Of a stretch of 64,000 bases of DNA, positions 52,092 to 60,352 are shown one piece after another. The notes beneath the pieces are model-generated. The model ran no database searches. It saw only the letters and a list, made by a program, of their open reading frames with translations, and was not told the DNA's origin. Every line of letters begins with the position of its first letter. Position 1 is the first letter of the stretch. A program made the position numbers and the translations under genes. Origin of the DNA: Gemmatimonadota bacterium. GTDB taxonomy: Bacteria; Latescibacterota; UBA2968. Location: the NCBI GenBank assembly GCA_002727195.1, contig PBWH01000023.1, positions 196,531 through 260,530 of the forward strand, read 5' to 3'.

Positions 52092-52493
52092 TTAAGTCTC
52101 GAAGCGGTCGACGGTGTCCTGGCCGACTTCGTTGGCGATGACGTAGTAGACCAGATCTTCGCTGTCGTTGGCGTTGTAGATGCGGTGGCGGGTGCCTCCG
52201 GGCTGCATGAAACAGTCTCCCCCTTTGACGTCGACGACTTCGCCATTTCTGTAGACGTGCCCTGATCCGGACACGACGATGAAGAACTCCCATCGTTTGC
52301 CGTGGGCGTGGACTGGACAGGGCTTCGATCCGGGAGGGATGCGGGTCAGCTCGACGTCGAACGGGTGTTGTTCGTCGGTGTTCCCCAGAGCGACGGAGAT
52401 GTGTTTGCGGAAGCGCTCGTAGTTTCCGGATTCCCAGGACCATTCCTGGTGTTCTTCTGGAATGTTATTTTGGTTGATGATCCAATCAGGCAA
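52092..52493 (-). CDS. Single-domain cupin
   Basis: 133 residues. Cupin motif 1 is in PCPVHAHGKRWEFFIVVSGS (two His and a Glu metal ligand) and motif 2 is in GGDCFMQPGGTRHRIYN (His). Small cupins of this sort are sugar isomerases, dioxygenases or ligand-binding proteins; the sequence does not say which. Between two PhyH genes on the same strand. Confidence 0.85.
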   Translation of the reverse strand: MPDWIINQNNIPEEHQEWSWESGNYERFRKHISVALGNTDEQHPFDVELTRIPPGSKPCPVHAHGKRWEFFIVVSGSGHVYRNGEVVDVKGGDCFMQPGGTRHRIYNANDSEDLVYYVIANEVGQDTVDRFET

Positions 52494-52499
52494 GGTAGA

Positions 52500-52535
52500 T
52501 CCAGGGTTCAGGGTGAAGCCAGGGGTCAGGGAACC
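52500..52535. repeat. Dispersed repeat, family H
   Basis: CCAGGGTTCAGGGTGAAGCC then AGGGGTCAGGG, in the gap between the cupin and PhyH genes. Confidence 0.5.
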
Positions 52536-52541
52536 AAACCT

Positions 52542-53309
52542 TCATACAGGGTGCGTTACGATTTTGCCGTGGCGGGCCAGGGGGAGACCGGCGAAGGCGC
52601 ATTTGTTGCCCCACTGATCAACAGCCGCCTGGGTTTTGTATTCGTTGATGATTTTGTGACGCGACGTGCTAGTGTAGTTGTGGCCGGCCGTGTGAACGAC
52701 CAGCACGTGTATAATGAGGACGTCGCCGCATTGTGCCTCGACGGTCACGGCTTCGCTCTCGTCGATTGCGTCTTCCCGCAGCGTGTGTGAGGAATCTACG
52801 GTTGGGTATTCGCCCTTGAGGTGGCTGCCCGGGATGACGGAAGTGGCGCCGGCGTCGGTGCCGTTCTCTTCGAGATAGGTGATCGCGGCAGCGAGCTCGG
52901 GGAGAGAATGCCGTTCGTACGGCCAGTCCTGATGCCAGCTCTGGTCGTTCGTGAAGCCGGGCGGGTTGTTGCGGACCTTGCCGTTGTGGAAGTCGATGTT
53001 CGGGCCGAAGAGGTCGATGAAGGCACCGACGATACGGGGCTCGACGAACTGGTTGTACCAGTAGTCGTTGGCCAGCGTCTGATCCATGATCCCGCGGACG
53101 TTCTTCGGGTTGTAGGGGTCGATCTCGTAGCCTTCGACGGGATCCATGAAGCTGTATCGAAGGGCAGCGTGTCGACCGTCCGTGTTCGAGATAAGGTCGT
53201 GGAACTGGTCGCGCATTTGGGCCATCTCATCGACGTCGTAGAAACCGGGGAGATGGACGTAGCCGTTTTCGTCGAAGAACTGTTTCTGTTCAGTCGTCAG
53301 GGTGTGCAT
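52542..53309 (-). CDS. Phytanoyl-CoA dioxygenase (PhyH) family protein
   Basis: 255 residues from the ATG at 53309 (MHTLTTEQKQFFDENGYVHL); the frame runs on to 53348 without support. Fe ligands: His-x-Asp of DQSWHQDWPYERH and distal His in IIHVLVVHTAGHN, with the Arg in TSRHKIINEY. GATSVIPGSHLKGEY is the PhyH loop. Substrate unknown. Confidence 0.88.
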   Translation of the reverse strand: MHTLTTEQKQFFDENGYVHLPGFYDVDEMAQMRDQFHDLISNTDGRHAALRYSFMDPVEGYEIDPYNPKNVRGIMDQTLANDYWYNQFVEPRIVGAFIDLFGPNIDFHNGKVRNNPPGFTNDQSWHQDWPYERHSLPELAAAITYLEENGTDAGATSVIPGSHLKGEYPTVDSSHTLREDAIDESEAVTVEAQCGDVLIIHVLVVHTAGHNYTSTSRHKIINEYKTQAAVDQWGNKCAFAGLPLARHGKIVTHPV

Positions 53310-53387
53310 GTCGGTTCTCTCGGGCTGGCCTAACCATCGTTGGTGCATATCATGCAGTATCGGACTTGCGAACGATACTCAAAAAGA

Positions 53388-53456
53388 TTGAGGATTGGAC
53401 GTCGAGGAATTGAGAATCCAGGATCGAGGACTGAGGATGGGTGATCGAGGATTGGT
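53388..53456. repeat. Dispersed repeat, family B, run into a coding frame
   Basis: Repeated GATTGAGGATTGG / CAGGATCGAGGACTGAGGA / GTGATCGAGGATTGG units. Read in frame with the phosphatase gene they give a false N-terminus (EELRIQDRGLRMGDRG). Confidence 0.7.
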
Positions 53457-53460
53457 TTGT

Positions 53461-54879
53461 ATGGTGATGCTTGCTCTGATCTGCTCAGCGGCCAACGTTG
53501 ACGGGCAGCTAACGAACGCTCAAGGCAGTATGGCGGGGGAGGTGACGGCGACCAGCGTGATCCTGCAGACGCGGCTGACCGGGGGAGTCTGGATGAACGA
53601 TGTGCTGGGAGCCGAGGGGGTTGCGCGATTCGAGATTTCCGAGTCTCTGGAGTTCGAGCCGGTGATACGGACGGCGTGGCAGACGGCGGTTGGATCGTAT
53701 GACCATATCGTCAAGGTGGTGGTCGACGGCTTGAAACCGGGGATGCGATACTATTACCGGCCGATCTATGGAGCCAAGGCGAAGGATGTTTCGATCGGGA
53801 ATGCGGGTACGTTTCGAACCCTCGACCCGGACGGAACGTTGCCGGTCAAGTTGGCGGTCGTGACCGGCATGAATTACAACAAATTTCACAATGGTACCCG
53901 CACCAAGGCAGCCTACGCTGGAGACGACAAGGATTTGGGGTTTCCGGCGCTTGACGCTATTCGGCGGAAGCGACCGACCTTCTTTGTGGGGACTGGGGAC
54001 AACGTCTATTACGATCATCCCCGTGAGCCGGCGGCCGTCGATCGTACGGGGATGCGTCAGAAATGGCACGAGCAGTTTGTGCAGCCGCGGTTTGTCTCAT
54101 TGTTCGCGGATGTAGCCACGTACTGGCTCAAGGACGATCACGACCATCGGTATGACGATTCCGATCGAAGCGGCGATCGGTTGCCGTCACACGAACTGGG
54201 TGTCGAGCTCTTCCGCGAGCAGGTTCCGATAGTCGACCCGACGGATCCCAGCGCCGTTACCTACCGAACTCATCGCCTGAGCCGTCACCTACAGGTGTGG
54301 TTTCCCGAGGGTCGAGACTACCGGAGCAACAACCGTATGGCCGACGGACCGGAGAAGACGATCTGGGGCGCCGAGCAGATGGCGTGGTTCAAGCGGACGC
54401 TTCTGGCGAGCGATGCAACCTTCAAGATTCTGATCTCGGCCACGCCTATGGTAGGGCCGGATGACGCCCGCAAACGGGACAACCACGTGAATCAGAAAGG
54501 GTTCCGGCACGAGGGGGATGCGATTTTCGCGTGGCTGTCGGAACAGGGATTTCTGGAGCGGAACTTCTACTTTGTCTGCGGTGACCGACACTGGCAGTAT
54601 CACGCCCGCCACCCGTCCGGATTCGAGGAGTTTTCGACGGGTGCCCTCGTCGATGCGAATTCGAGGCACGGACGGAGGCCCGGCGATGCGAAGTCGACGG
54701 ACCCGGAGGCCGAGATTACCCAACTCTATACGTATGATGAGCCGACAGGCGGATTTTTGATGGTGACCGTTTCGGAGACAGAAGACGGGAAAGGGGCGTT
54801 TGCGGATTTCTCGTTCTATGACGAAAAGGGCGCGAAGCTGTATGGGGTGCGGAGGGAGGCTGGGGACAACGACCAATAG
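53461..54879 (+). CDS. PhoD-like secreted metallophosphatase
   Basis: About 472 residues from the ATG at 53461 (MVMLALICSAANVDGQ), a short signal peptide. An N-terminal Ig-like domain (TATSVILQTRLTGGVW, KPGMRYYYRPIYG) precedes the phosphatase domain with metal ligands in GTGDNVYYD, WLKDDHDHRYDD and CGDRHWQYHARH. Likely a phosphodiesterase/phosphomonoesterase releasing phosphate outside the cytoplasm. ATGs at 53395 and 53437 lie in or before a repeat. Confidence 0.86.
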   Translation: MVMLALICSAANVDGQLTNAQGSMAGEVTATSVILQTRLTGGVWMNDVLGAEGVARFEISESLEFEPVIRTAWQTAVGSYDHIVKVVVDGLKPGMRYYYRPIYGAKAKDVSIGNAGTFRTLDPDGTLPVKLAVVTGMNYNKFHNGTRTKAAYAGDDKDLGFPALDAIRRKRPTFFVGTGDNVYYDHPREPAAVDRTGMRQKWHEQFVQPRFVSLFADVATYWLKDDHDHRYDDSDRSGDRLPSHELGVELFREQVPIVDPTDPSAVTYRTHRLSRHLQVWFPEGRDYRSNNRMADGPEKTIWGAEQMAWFKRTLLASDATFKILISATPMVGPDDARKRDNHVNQKGFRHEGDAIFAWLSEQGFLERNFYFVCGDRHWQYHARHPSGFEEFSTGALVDANSRHGRRPGDAKSTDPEAEITQLYTYDEPTGGFLMVTVSETEDGKGAFADFSFYDEKGAKLYGVRREAGDNDQ

Positions 54880-54920
54880 TAAGTAACCCATGGCCAAAAC
54901 GAGCTCGCCGCCATACGTCT

Positions 54921-55880
54921 CTATGGCACAAGGGTAGGGAGTTGCAGTCCCGTTTCTGTCTCGACGGTCTTCAGGATTGCCAGGTGTTCGTCTGGGATCG
55001 GGATGCCGTCGTGTTGCCAGTCCTGTTCGCGTATCCATTCGCGGCTGCCCGGGAGTTCGGCGGCGTCGGTTCCCGGTATCGGGTCGAGTTCACGGCTCGC
55101 CTCAATGATACGCCCGATCTCCTGCTTGAAAGCTTCCGCATCGCCTACTTCGGAGGGATTGATCGCGACAAACATGAACCCTCTGGACGCCCCTCTGTAT
55201 TGACGCTCCGTTTGCTCGACGGATCCAGCGAGCATTCCGCCCAGCATCGTGGACACGAACTTCATCCCCAGACTCGCGAATAGGGCCTTCGGGTAGTTCT
55301 CCAGCGCAGACGTCGCGTGATCCGAGCCCTGGAAGAAGTTGGCGTTCATGTCGACGACGAGGGGCGGTCCCTCGACGGACGGGATGCCGAAGCACATGGG
55401 GGGTGCCTTCATCGCATCCCATACCGTCGCGCCTTCCTCTTTCGGTTTTCCCCATCCGGCTCCACCCGCTACTCCCCAGGACACGAGGCCGTGGGTGAGC
55501 GCTCGCCGCGCGTAGATGCCCATACTACCGACGTGCCCGTGATTGCACGTGGTGGCCAGAGCGATCCCGTTCTCCAGGGCCTTCTGGAAAGCCGTGTCGA
55601 CGGCCTGCGTGGCGGCGAGATAGCCCGCTCCGCCATCACCGTCCAGGCGGATCGAGACTTCAGTCCCGTTGAGGATTTTGATGTCGGGATGCGTGTTGAT
55701 CAGCCCGTCGCGAAACTCGGCTACATATCTGCGCAGCTGTCGCGTGCCGTGGCTCACGATGCCGCGGAGATCCACGTCAACGAGACAGCGTGCTATGTGA
55801 GCGGCGTCCTCATCTCGCACGTTCAGGTGGACGAGGACGCGGGTGGTCCAGTCGAGGAGTTCGTCGGCGTGGATTCTCAA
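54921..55880 (-). CDS. Malate/L-lactate dehydrogenase family oxidoreductase (Ldh2/YlbC type)
   Basis: 319 residues from a TTG start. DVDLRGIVSHGTRQLRRYVA and TTCNHGHVGSMGIYARRAL carry the catalytic His of this non-Rossmann NAD(P) family; PLVVDMNANFFQG and the C-terminal GIPIPDEHLAIL match too. Members reduce or oxidise 2-hydroxy acids such as ureidoglycolate, sulfolactate or 2,3-diketogulonate. Near lyase, sulfatase and dehydratase genes, a sugar-acid substrate is plausible. Confidence 0.88.
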   Translation of the reverse strand: MRIHADELLDWTTRVLVHLNVRDEDAAHIARCLVDVDLRGIVSHGTRQLRRYVAEFRDGLINTHPDIKILNGTEVSIRLDGDGGAGYLAATQAVDTAFQKALENGIALATTCNHGHVGSMGIYARRALTHGLVSWGVAGGAGWGKPKEEGATVWDAMKAPPMCFGIPSVEGPPLVVDMNANFFQGSDHATSALENYPKALFASLGMKFVSTMLGGMLAGSVEQTERQYRGASRGFMFVAINPSEVGDAEAFKQEIGRIIEASRELDPIPGTDAAELPGSREWIREQDWQHDGIPIPDEHLAILKTVETETGLQLPTLVP

Positions 55881-55900
55881 AGTCGTAACCCCAAAGTGGA

Positions 55901-55939
55901 AACCACGGAAGACACGGATAACACGGATAACACGGAGAG
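55901..55939. repeat. Dispersed purine-rich repeat, family A
   Basis: AACCACGGAAGACACGGATA then ACACGGATAACACGGAG, four units, between the dehydrogenase and the lyase genes. Confidence 0.75.
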
Positions 55940-55995
55940 TCTTCTCGTCGGGTAGTCTTGAACAGTTGCTTCAGCACGCTCCCAGGATCGGTGGG

Positions 55996-57129
55996 TCACC
56001 CGACGCACAGGTGTGCGCGGTTGGCGGCGGCGTCCTCCGGGAGAAACTGAATGTGATCCAGGTAGGACGGGTCGTTGAAGCCGATGGCGGCACGTTTGAG
56101 CAGAGGGACCAGCGACGTCTGGTCGAAGTCGGTGATCTGCTGCCAGGTCCACCGTTCGCCGTTCACCACGTAAGGCACAAGGAAGTCCATGGCCTTACGA
56201 ATGCCACGACCGTCGTTGGTCTCATACGACCAGAGGTCGATGTCGGTGGCCTCGGCGTAGCGAGCGATCGTCATAAAGCCGATCGTGTTCATCGTTGTGT
56301 AACTCTGCGATAGTGTGCGGGCGAGTTCCTTCGGCTGCGACCCGTCCGGCTCGATCTGGGTGGCGATCCGGTGTTCTTTCGCCTCTTCGGCCACTTTGGC
56401 CACGATGCGTGGATCGCCCGTGTAGTGTGCCAGAGCACACAGCTGGGCGTCATACCAGGTGCCGTGATTGTTACATGCGCGAGCCTCGTCCCGACCCTTG
56501 TCGCTGGCCACCAGCCAGTCCCTATACGCCTTCATCCACATCAGCAGGTCCGAGCGATCCATATCCGTGATGGCGCCGGAGACCTCCAGTAGTCCGATCG
56601 CTTCGATCAATCGACAATATGAGGCTGTATCGATGATTCCGATACCCCGGCCGTCGCAGTGTCCCGGGATGCCCTGCCCATATTCCAGGTGCGGGTTCAT
56701 TCTATTTTCGGGGTCGATGAACCAGGTCCGGATCAGCTGTGTACCCCGGTCAGCCGCCTTTGCGTTGTCGAAGAAATACCAGCCAAGGGCGAGCGTTTCT
56801 AAGGCCGCGATCATTCGGCCCTGTTTTCGTGAGTCGAGGGATTCGACCTCCGGGTTGACTTCGCCGTCTCTGCGGATGTAAGGCAGTCCGTCCGGCTGAT
56901 CAGGATCCGGCCACCAGTAGGGCCCCTGGCTCATGTAGTCGTGTTTGTCGCCGCTTGGGGGGACAAGTTCCTTCGACATGACCGTGACGGGCTCGAACTC
57001 GAGCGCGTTGTTCACCTCGGACTGAAGCCTGTCGATCGCCGGCTGGACCGACGGATCACCATCGGCGGCGAGGGACTTGGCGTTCTGGAGGGCTGTCCAG
57101 GACCAGAGGAAAAGACGAGGATCTGACAT
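55996..57129 (-). CDS. Alginate-lyase-family protein (PL5-like)
   Basis: 377 residues from the ATG at 57129 (MSDPRLFLWSWTALQNAKSL); upstream codons come from a repeat. An all-alpha toroid is suggested by YWWPDPDQPDGLPYIRRDGE and the catalytic-type NNHGTWYDAQLCALA segment. Alginate lyases of this fold cleave mannuronate-type polymers by beta-elimination. No signal peptide is visible, so it may act on oligomers inside the cell, or export is undetected. Confidence 0.82.
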   Translation of the reverse strand: MSDPRLFLWSWTALQNAKSLAADGDPSVQPAIDRLQSEVNNALEFEPVTVMSKELVPPSGDKHDYMSQGPYWWPDPDQPDGLPYIRRDGEVNPEVESLDSRKQGRMIAALETLALGWYFFDNAKAADRGTQLIRTWFIDPENRMNPHLEYGQGIPGHCDGRGIGIIDTASYCRLIEAIGLLEVSGAITDMDRSDLLMWMKAYRDWLVASDKGRDEARACNNHGTWYDAQLCALAHYTGDPRIVAKVAEEAKEHRIATQIEPDGSQPKELARTLSQSYTTMNTIGFMTIARYAEATDIDLWSYETNDGRGIRKAMDFLVPYVVNGERWTWQQITDFDQTSLVPLLKRAAIGFNDPSYLDHIQFLPEDAAANRAHLCVG

Positions 57130-57162
57130 TGAGGATTGAGGATCGAGCATTGATGATTGAAA
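57129..57162. repeat. Dispersed repeat, family B
   Basis: TTGAGGATTGAGGATCGAGC then ATTGATGATTGAAAAGG, immediately upstream of the lyase start. Confidence 0.65.
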
Positions 57163-57167
57163 AGGCG

Positions 57168-57285
57168 GGGCATCCTGAGCCCGGAGAAAGATGGATCCCT
57201 ATGGCATCTGGACTATCCCTGGGGCCGCATCCCGGGCCTGGTTCAGAGCCCTGAGAGATCCTTCGCTGCGCTCAGGATGACTAGG
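57168..57285. repeat. Dispersed inverted repeat, family E (CATCCTGAGC...GCTCAGGATGAC)
   Basis: GGGGCATCCTGAGCCCGGAG on the left and ATCCTTCGCTGCGCTCAGGA on the right enclose unrelated DNA. The right arm provides the stop codon region of the sulfatase gene. Repeats of this look are widespread in bacterial intergenic DNA. Confidence 0.6.
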
Positions 57286-58789
57286 CCCCCGACACACGTG
57301 GCATCGGTAGCGACTCTTTCCCCATCTCGGCGAACAGGAGCTTGTTGATCAACTCCGACTTCAGACCTGTAGCGTCCTTGGCATACCAGAGGTTGTTGAC
57401 CTCTTTCGGGTCTTCCTTCAAGTCGAACAGCTCGCCGTAGTCGCGCTGGTAGTAAACTGTCAGCTTGTAACGGTCTTCGACATACGTCTTCATGTGCACG
57501 GTCAGCGGATCGTGATGGTTCTCGACAATGCAGTGGTCGCGAACCGTTTCCCGTTCACCATACCACACATCCGTCTGGTCGACACCCGTCATCGGGTGCG
57601 GGATGTCGATGTCGCAGGCACTCAGGAACGAGGGGGCGTAGTCGACGAGAGACTGGAGCGAGTCAGAGACCTTCCCTTCGGGCACCTTGCCGGGCTGACT
57701 GACGATCATCGGGACGCGTACCATATCCTCATAGTGGAAGGCGCCCTTCGCCGTCAGACCGTGATGTCCGTAAAAGTGGCCGTGATCGGAAGTGAAGATG
57801 ACCAGTGTGTTTTCGGCGAGTCCCAGCGCCTCCAGTTTGCCGACGATCTGCCCGATATGCTTGTCCATAAGGCTTATCATACCGTAGTAGCAAGCGATGT
57901 CCTTGGCCAGCTCCTGTTTGTCGTGCAGGTGTGAGCCGAATCCGTGCAGGCCCTGGCCACTTGACTTGTAGGAGCCGAAGTCCGGGTTCTTCGTTTGTGT
58001 CAGCTTGAAGTGCGGTGGGTTGTTCTCGTGTTCCCCTTCGACGATCGACGGGACGGTCACGTCGGACGGGTTATACATCGTGTCCCACGGCTCCGGCGCC
58101 AGATACCTGGGGTGCGGATCGAAGAAGCTGGACCAGAGGAAGAAGGGCTCGTCGTTATCCTTGTATTGCTCGAGGAGCTCGCAGGAGCGCTCGGCGATCC
58201 ACGTTCCGTAGTGGAACTCTTCCGGGATCTCCCATTTCCGTTTCTGATCGGCGTTGTTACCTGTCGGCGGACGGTAGTAATCCTTCCAGTTGTCGCACGC
58301 CTTCTCTTCAAGCCAGATCGCGTAGTGCTGTCCGACGTGTGCCTCGTCGGTGTGGTTGCGGGCGAGCTCGATATGGTCGAACCCGTAGAACGGCTCATCG
58401 AATTCGCGCCAGAAGTCGAGATCCTGGAGGGTTGGGTAAGATTCCAGGGATGGGAACTCGTCTGTGCCGTGGAGCGGCTGGAAGTGGGCTTTGCCGATAA
58501 GGGCGGTTCGGTAGCCCGCGGCCGTGAAGTCCTCACCGACGGTGTGCTCCGACTCAAGGAGCTTGGTGCCCAGCGAGTAGGCGCCGTGCTGACTAGGGTA
58601 TTTCCCGGTGATGATCGAAGCGCGGGTCGGCGTGCACGTCGGGTTCGGGCAGTAGGTGCGGCGATACAGCGTACCCCTGGAGGCGAGTCGGTCCAGGTTG
58701 GGCGTCTTGACCTCAGAGCCGATGCAACTGAGGGTGTTCCAGTGCTGCTGGTCACTCGTGATCAGGAGGATGTTGGTCTTGTCGGGCAT
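57281..58789 (-). CDS. Sulfatase (alkaline-phosphatase superfamily)
   Basis: 502 residues. The formylglycine motif is CTPTR in NPTCTPTRASIITGKYPS. Metal ligands are in ILLITSDQQHWNTL and FTSDHGHFYGHHG, and LIGKAHFQP provides the Lys. No signal peptide is seen. Removes sulfate from a carbohydrate, as is common beside polysaccharide lyases in marine bacteria. A formylglycine-generating enzyme is not in the window. Confidence 0.93.
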   Translation of the reverse strand: MPDKTNILLITSDQQHWNTLSCIGSEVKTPNLDRLASRGTLYRRTYCPNPTCTPTRASIITGKYPSQHGAYSLGTKLLESEHTVGEDFTAAGYRTALIGKAHFQPLHGTDEFPSLESYPTLQDLDFWREFDEPFYGFDHIELARNHTDEAHVGQHYAIWLEEKACDNWKDYYRPPTGNNADQKRKWEIPEEFHYGTWIAERSCELLEQYKDNDEPFFLWSSFFDPHPRYLAPEPWDTMYNPSDVTVPSIVEGEHENNPPHFKLTQTKNPDFGSYKSSGQGLHGFGSHLHDKQELAKDIACYYGMISLMDKHIGQIVGKLEALGLAENTLVIFTSDHGHFYGHHGLTAKGAFHYEDMVRVPMIVSQPGKVPEGKVSDSLQSLVDYAPSFLSACDIDIPHPMTGVDQTDVWYGERETVRDHCIVENHHDPLTVHMKTYVEDRYKLTVYYQRDYGELFDLKEDPKEVNNLWYAKDATGLKSELINKLLFAEMGKESLPMPRVSGA

Positions 58790-58966
58790 CTTCTAATCCC
58801 TGTTGTAGATCCATGAAAGCGCCAATTGGCGAAGGCCAAATCTAACGGGGGCGTGCACCGGCGGCAATTGAAACTCATTTGAGTGACGCTGGTCCGGCTG
58901 CTCGGGCAGACTTCGACTATAGGGGCAGGGAAGAACTGGACGAAAGGACAGGAGAGGCAATAGCGA

Positions 58967-59030
58967 ATGACAAATATCGAATGTCGAATGCCGGAGGAAA
59001 TCCTTCTACATTCGAGATTCGCTTCTATTC
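58967..59030. repeat. Dispersed inverted repeat, family G (GAATRTCGAATG units)
   Basis: GCGAATGACAAATATCGAAT then GTCGAATG on the left, and ACATTCGAGATTCGC on the right. The right arm abuts and supplies the stop of the enolase-superfamily gene. The rest of the gap (58790-58966) shows nothing recognisable. Confidence 0.55.
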
Positions 59031-60272
59031 GACGTACCAGCCGTCAGCCTGAAGGCGTGCCTGCGTCTTCCTGTACTCTTCGGACCCATCATCCGCCCAG
59101 GCCTCGAAGCGGGAACCACGGAGGTCGCCTTCTTCGAAACCGGACATGGCGGAGAAGCCTTCGGAGGCGCCGACGGATTTCTGTGAGGTGTCCAGGGCGA
59201 AGAGGCGTTTGCCGTCGGGCAGGTGGTAGATGGCGATGTGTTCGTGACGCTCCAGAGCCCTCCGTTCGGCGGCGGCTTTGAGAGCAGCCTCGTCGATGTC
59301 GATGCCCAGACCGGGCGCTTCTGGGACGCGGGAGAATCCGCCCGTGACCGGGATACGCTCCGCCGTGATGTCCTCGTCGAACTGATCGTCGAGGGTCATC
59401 AGGTGGCAGGTGGCGGTCGGGAGGACGGCGGCTTCGTGGAGACTGAGCGCTTTCATCAGGGTGGAGCCGGATTGTTGGATCAGGACCTGGACGTTGGCCC
59501 TTCCGTATGCGAACCCTTCCTGGAGGACACGGCCGATCGAGCCACCCGTCATATAGATGTCGGCGCATCCGTGGATGACTTCGGACATCCCACCGAGCTG
59601 CGGGTTGTGCATGATCATCGGAAGCTTCGTTTTCGCACGAAGCGCTCGCCAGCCTTCGATGTCGGTCCAAGGGAGGGGATCCTCGATGAAACCGACGACG
59701 GAATAGGTCTCGAGTTCGGCAACCAGTGGACCGATCACGCCGGGTGTGCGGCTGTGGTTTAGATCCCAGTGCAGCTTGAAACCTTCAGGCGCGACGTCTT
59801 GAGCGGTTTTGGTCTGCTCTACGACGTCGTACCGGGGGTCGCTGTGCATCTTGAATACACGGTAGCCGGCATCGGCCGCTCGTTTCACTTCTCCCGCGAA
59901 GACCTCGGGCGAACAAGGACGGGTCCAAGCACCGACTGGGACGGCGTCGCGCACTTTCTGTCCCATGAGCTTATAAGCCGGCACCTCGAGGTGCTTGCCC
60001 ATCACGTCGTAGAGCGCCATCCCGAGCGCTGAGTTCAGCACGTTCTGGATGTAGTCGAACGGATCGCGGTCGATGACTTGCGCGATGTGTTCCTCGTCCA
60101 GGACCGGCTTGCCCTCCTCGTGACTCCCGTAGCCTACGATCCCGTTGTCCGTGGTGACCCGAACCGCCTCGTGCTGGTCGATGTCATACATTCGGAGCTG
60201 ACCCGCTTCGTTGTCATACCGGCTCGACAGGGGAATCGTGATCGGGATGATTTCGACGTTCGTGATCTTCAT
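59025..60272 (-). CDS. Divergent enolase-superfamily (MR/MLE) protein with extended C-terminus
   Basis: 415 residues from the ATG at 60272 (MKITNVEIIPITIPLSSRYD). NSALGMALYDVMGKHLEVPA is the capping-barrel junction. Ligands appear in LHWDLNHS (Asp), FIEDPL (Glu) and IMHNPQ (Asn), the Asp-Glu-Asn set known from glucarate dehydratase. The Lys motif is FKMHSD, and the usual distal His is missing (QQSGS). The last ~70 residues are an unusual extension. Function uncertain. Confidence 0.82.
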   Translation of the reverse strand: MKITNVEIIPITIPLSSRYDNEAGQLRMYDIDQHEAVRVTTDNGIVGYGSHEEGKPVLDEEHIAQVIDRDPFDYIQNVLNSALGMALYDVMGKHLEVPAYKLMGQKVRDAVPVGAWTRPCSPEVFAGEVKRAADAGYRVFKMHSDPRYDVVEQTKTAQDVAPEGFKLHWDLNHSRTPGVIGPLVAELETYSVVGFIEDPLPWTDIEGWRALRAKTKLPMIMHNPQLGGMSEVIHGCADIYMTGGSIGRVLQEGFAYGRANVQVLIQQSGSTLMKALSLHEAAVLPTATCHLMTLDDQFDEDITAERIPVTGGFSRVPEAPGLGIDIDEAALKAAAERRALERHEHIAIYHLPDGKRLFALDTSQKSVGASEGFSAMSGFEEGDLRGSRFEAWADDGSEEYRKTQARLQADGWYVE

Positions 60273-60352
60273 AGGGGTCTCCACCGTGTCTTCGAGTAGG
60301 TCACCGCAGGTGACTGCATCGAGAACCCGGTATTAAGGGATCACCTCAAGTA

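Noticed and set aside
57995..58816. 273-codon plus-strand frame opposite the sulfatase
   Set aside because: Antisense of a gene with intact sulfatase motifs; Val/Arg/Asp-rich shadow composition.
58790..58966. tRNA or small RNA gene in the gap upstream of the sulfatase
   Set aside because: No cloverleaf, T-loop consensus or terminator could be found.
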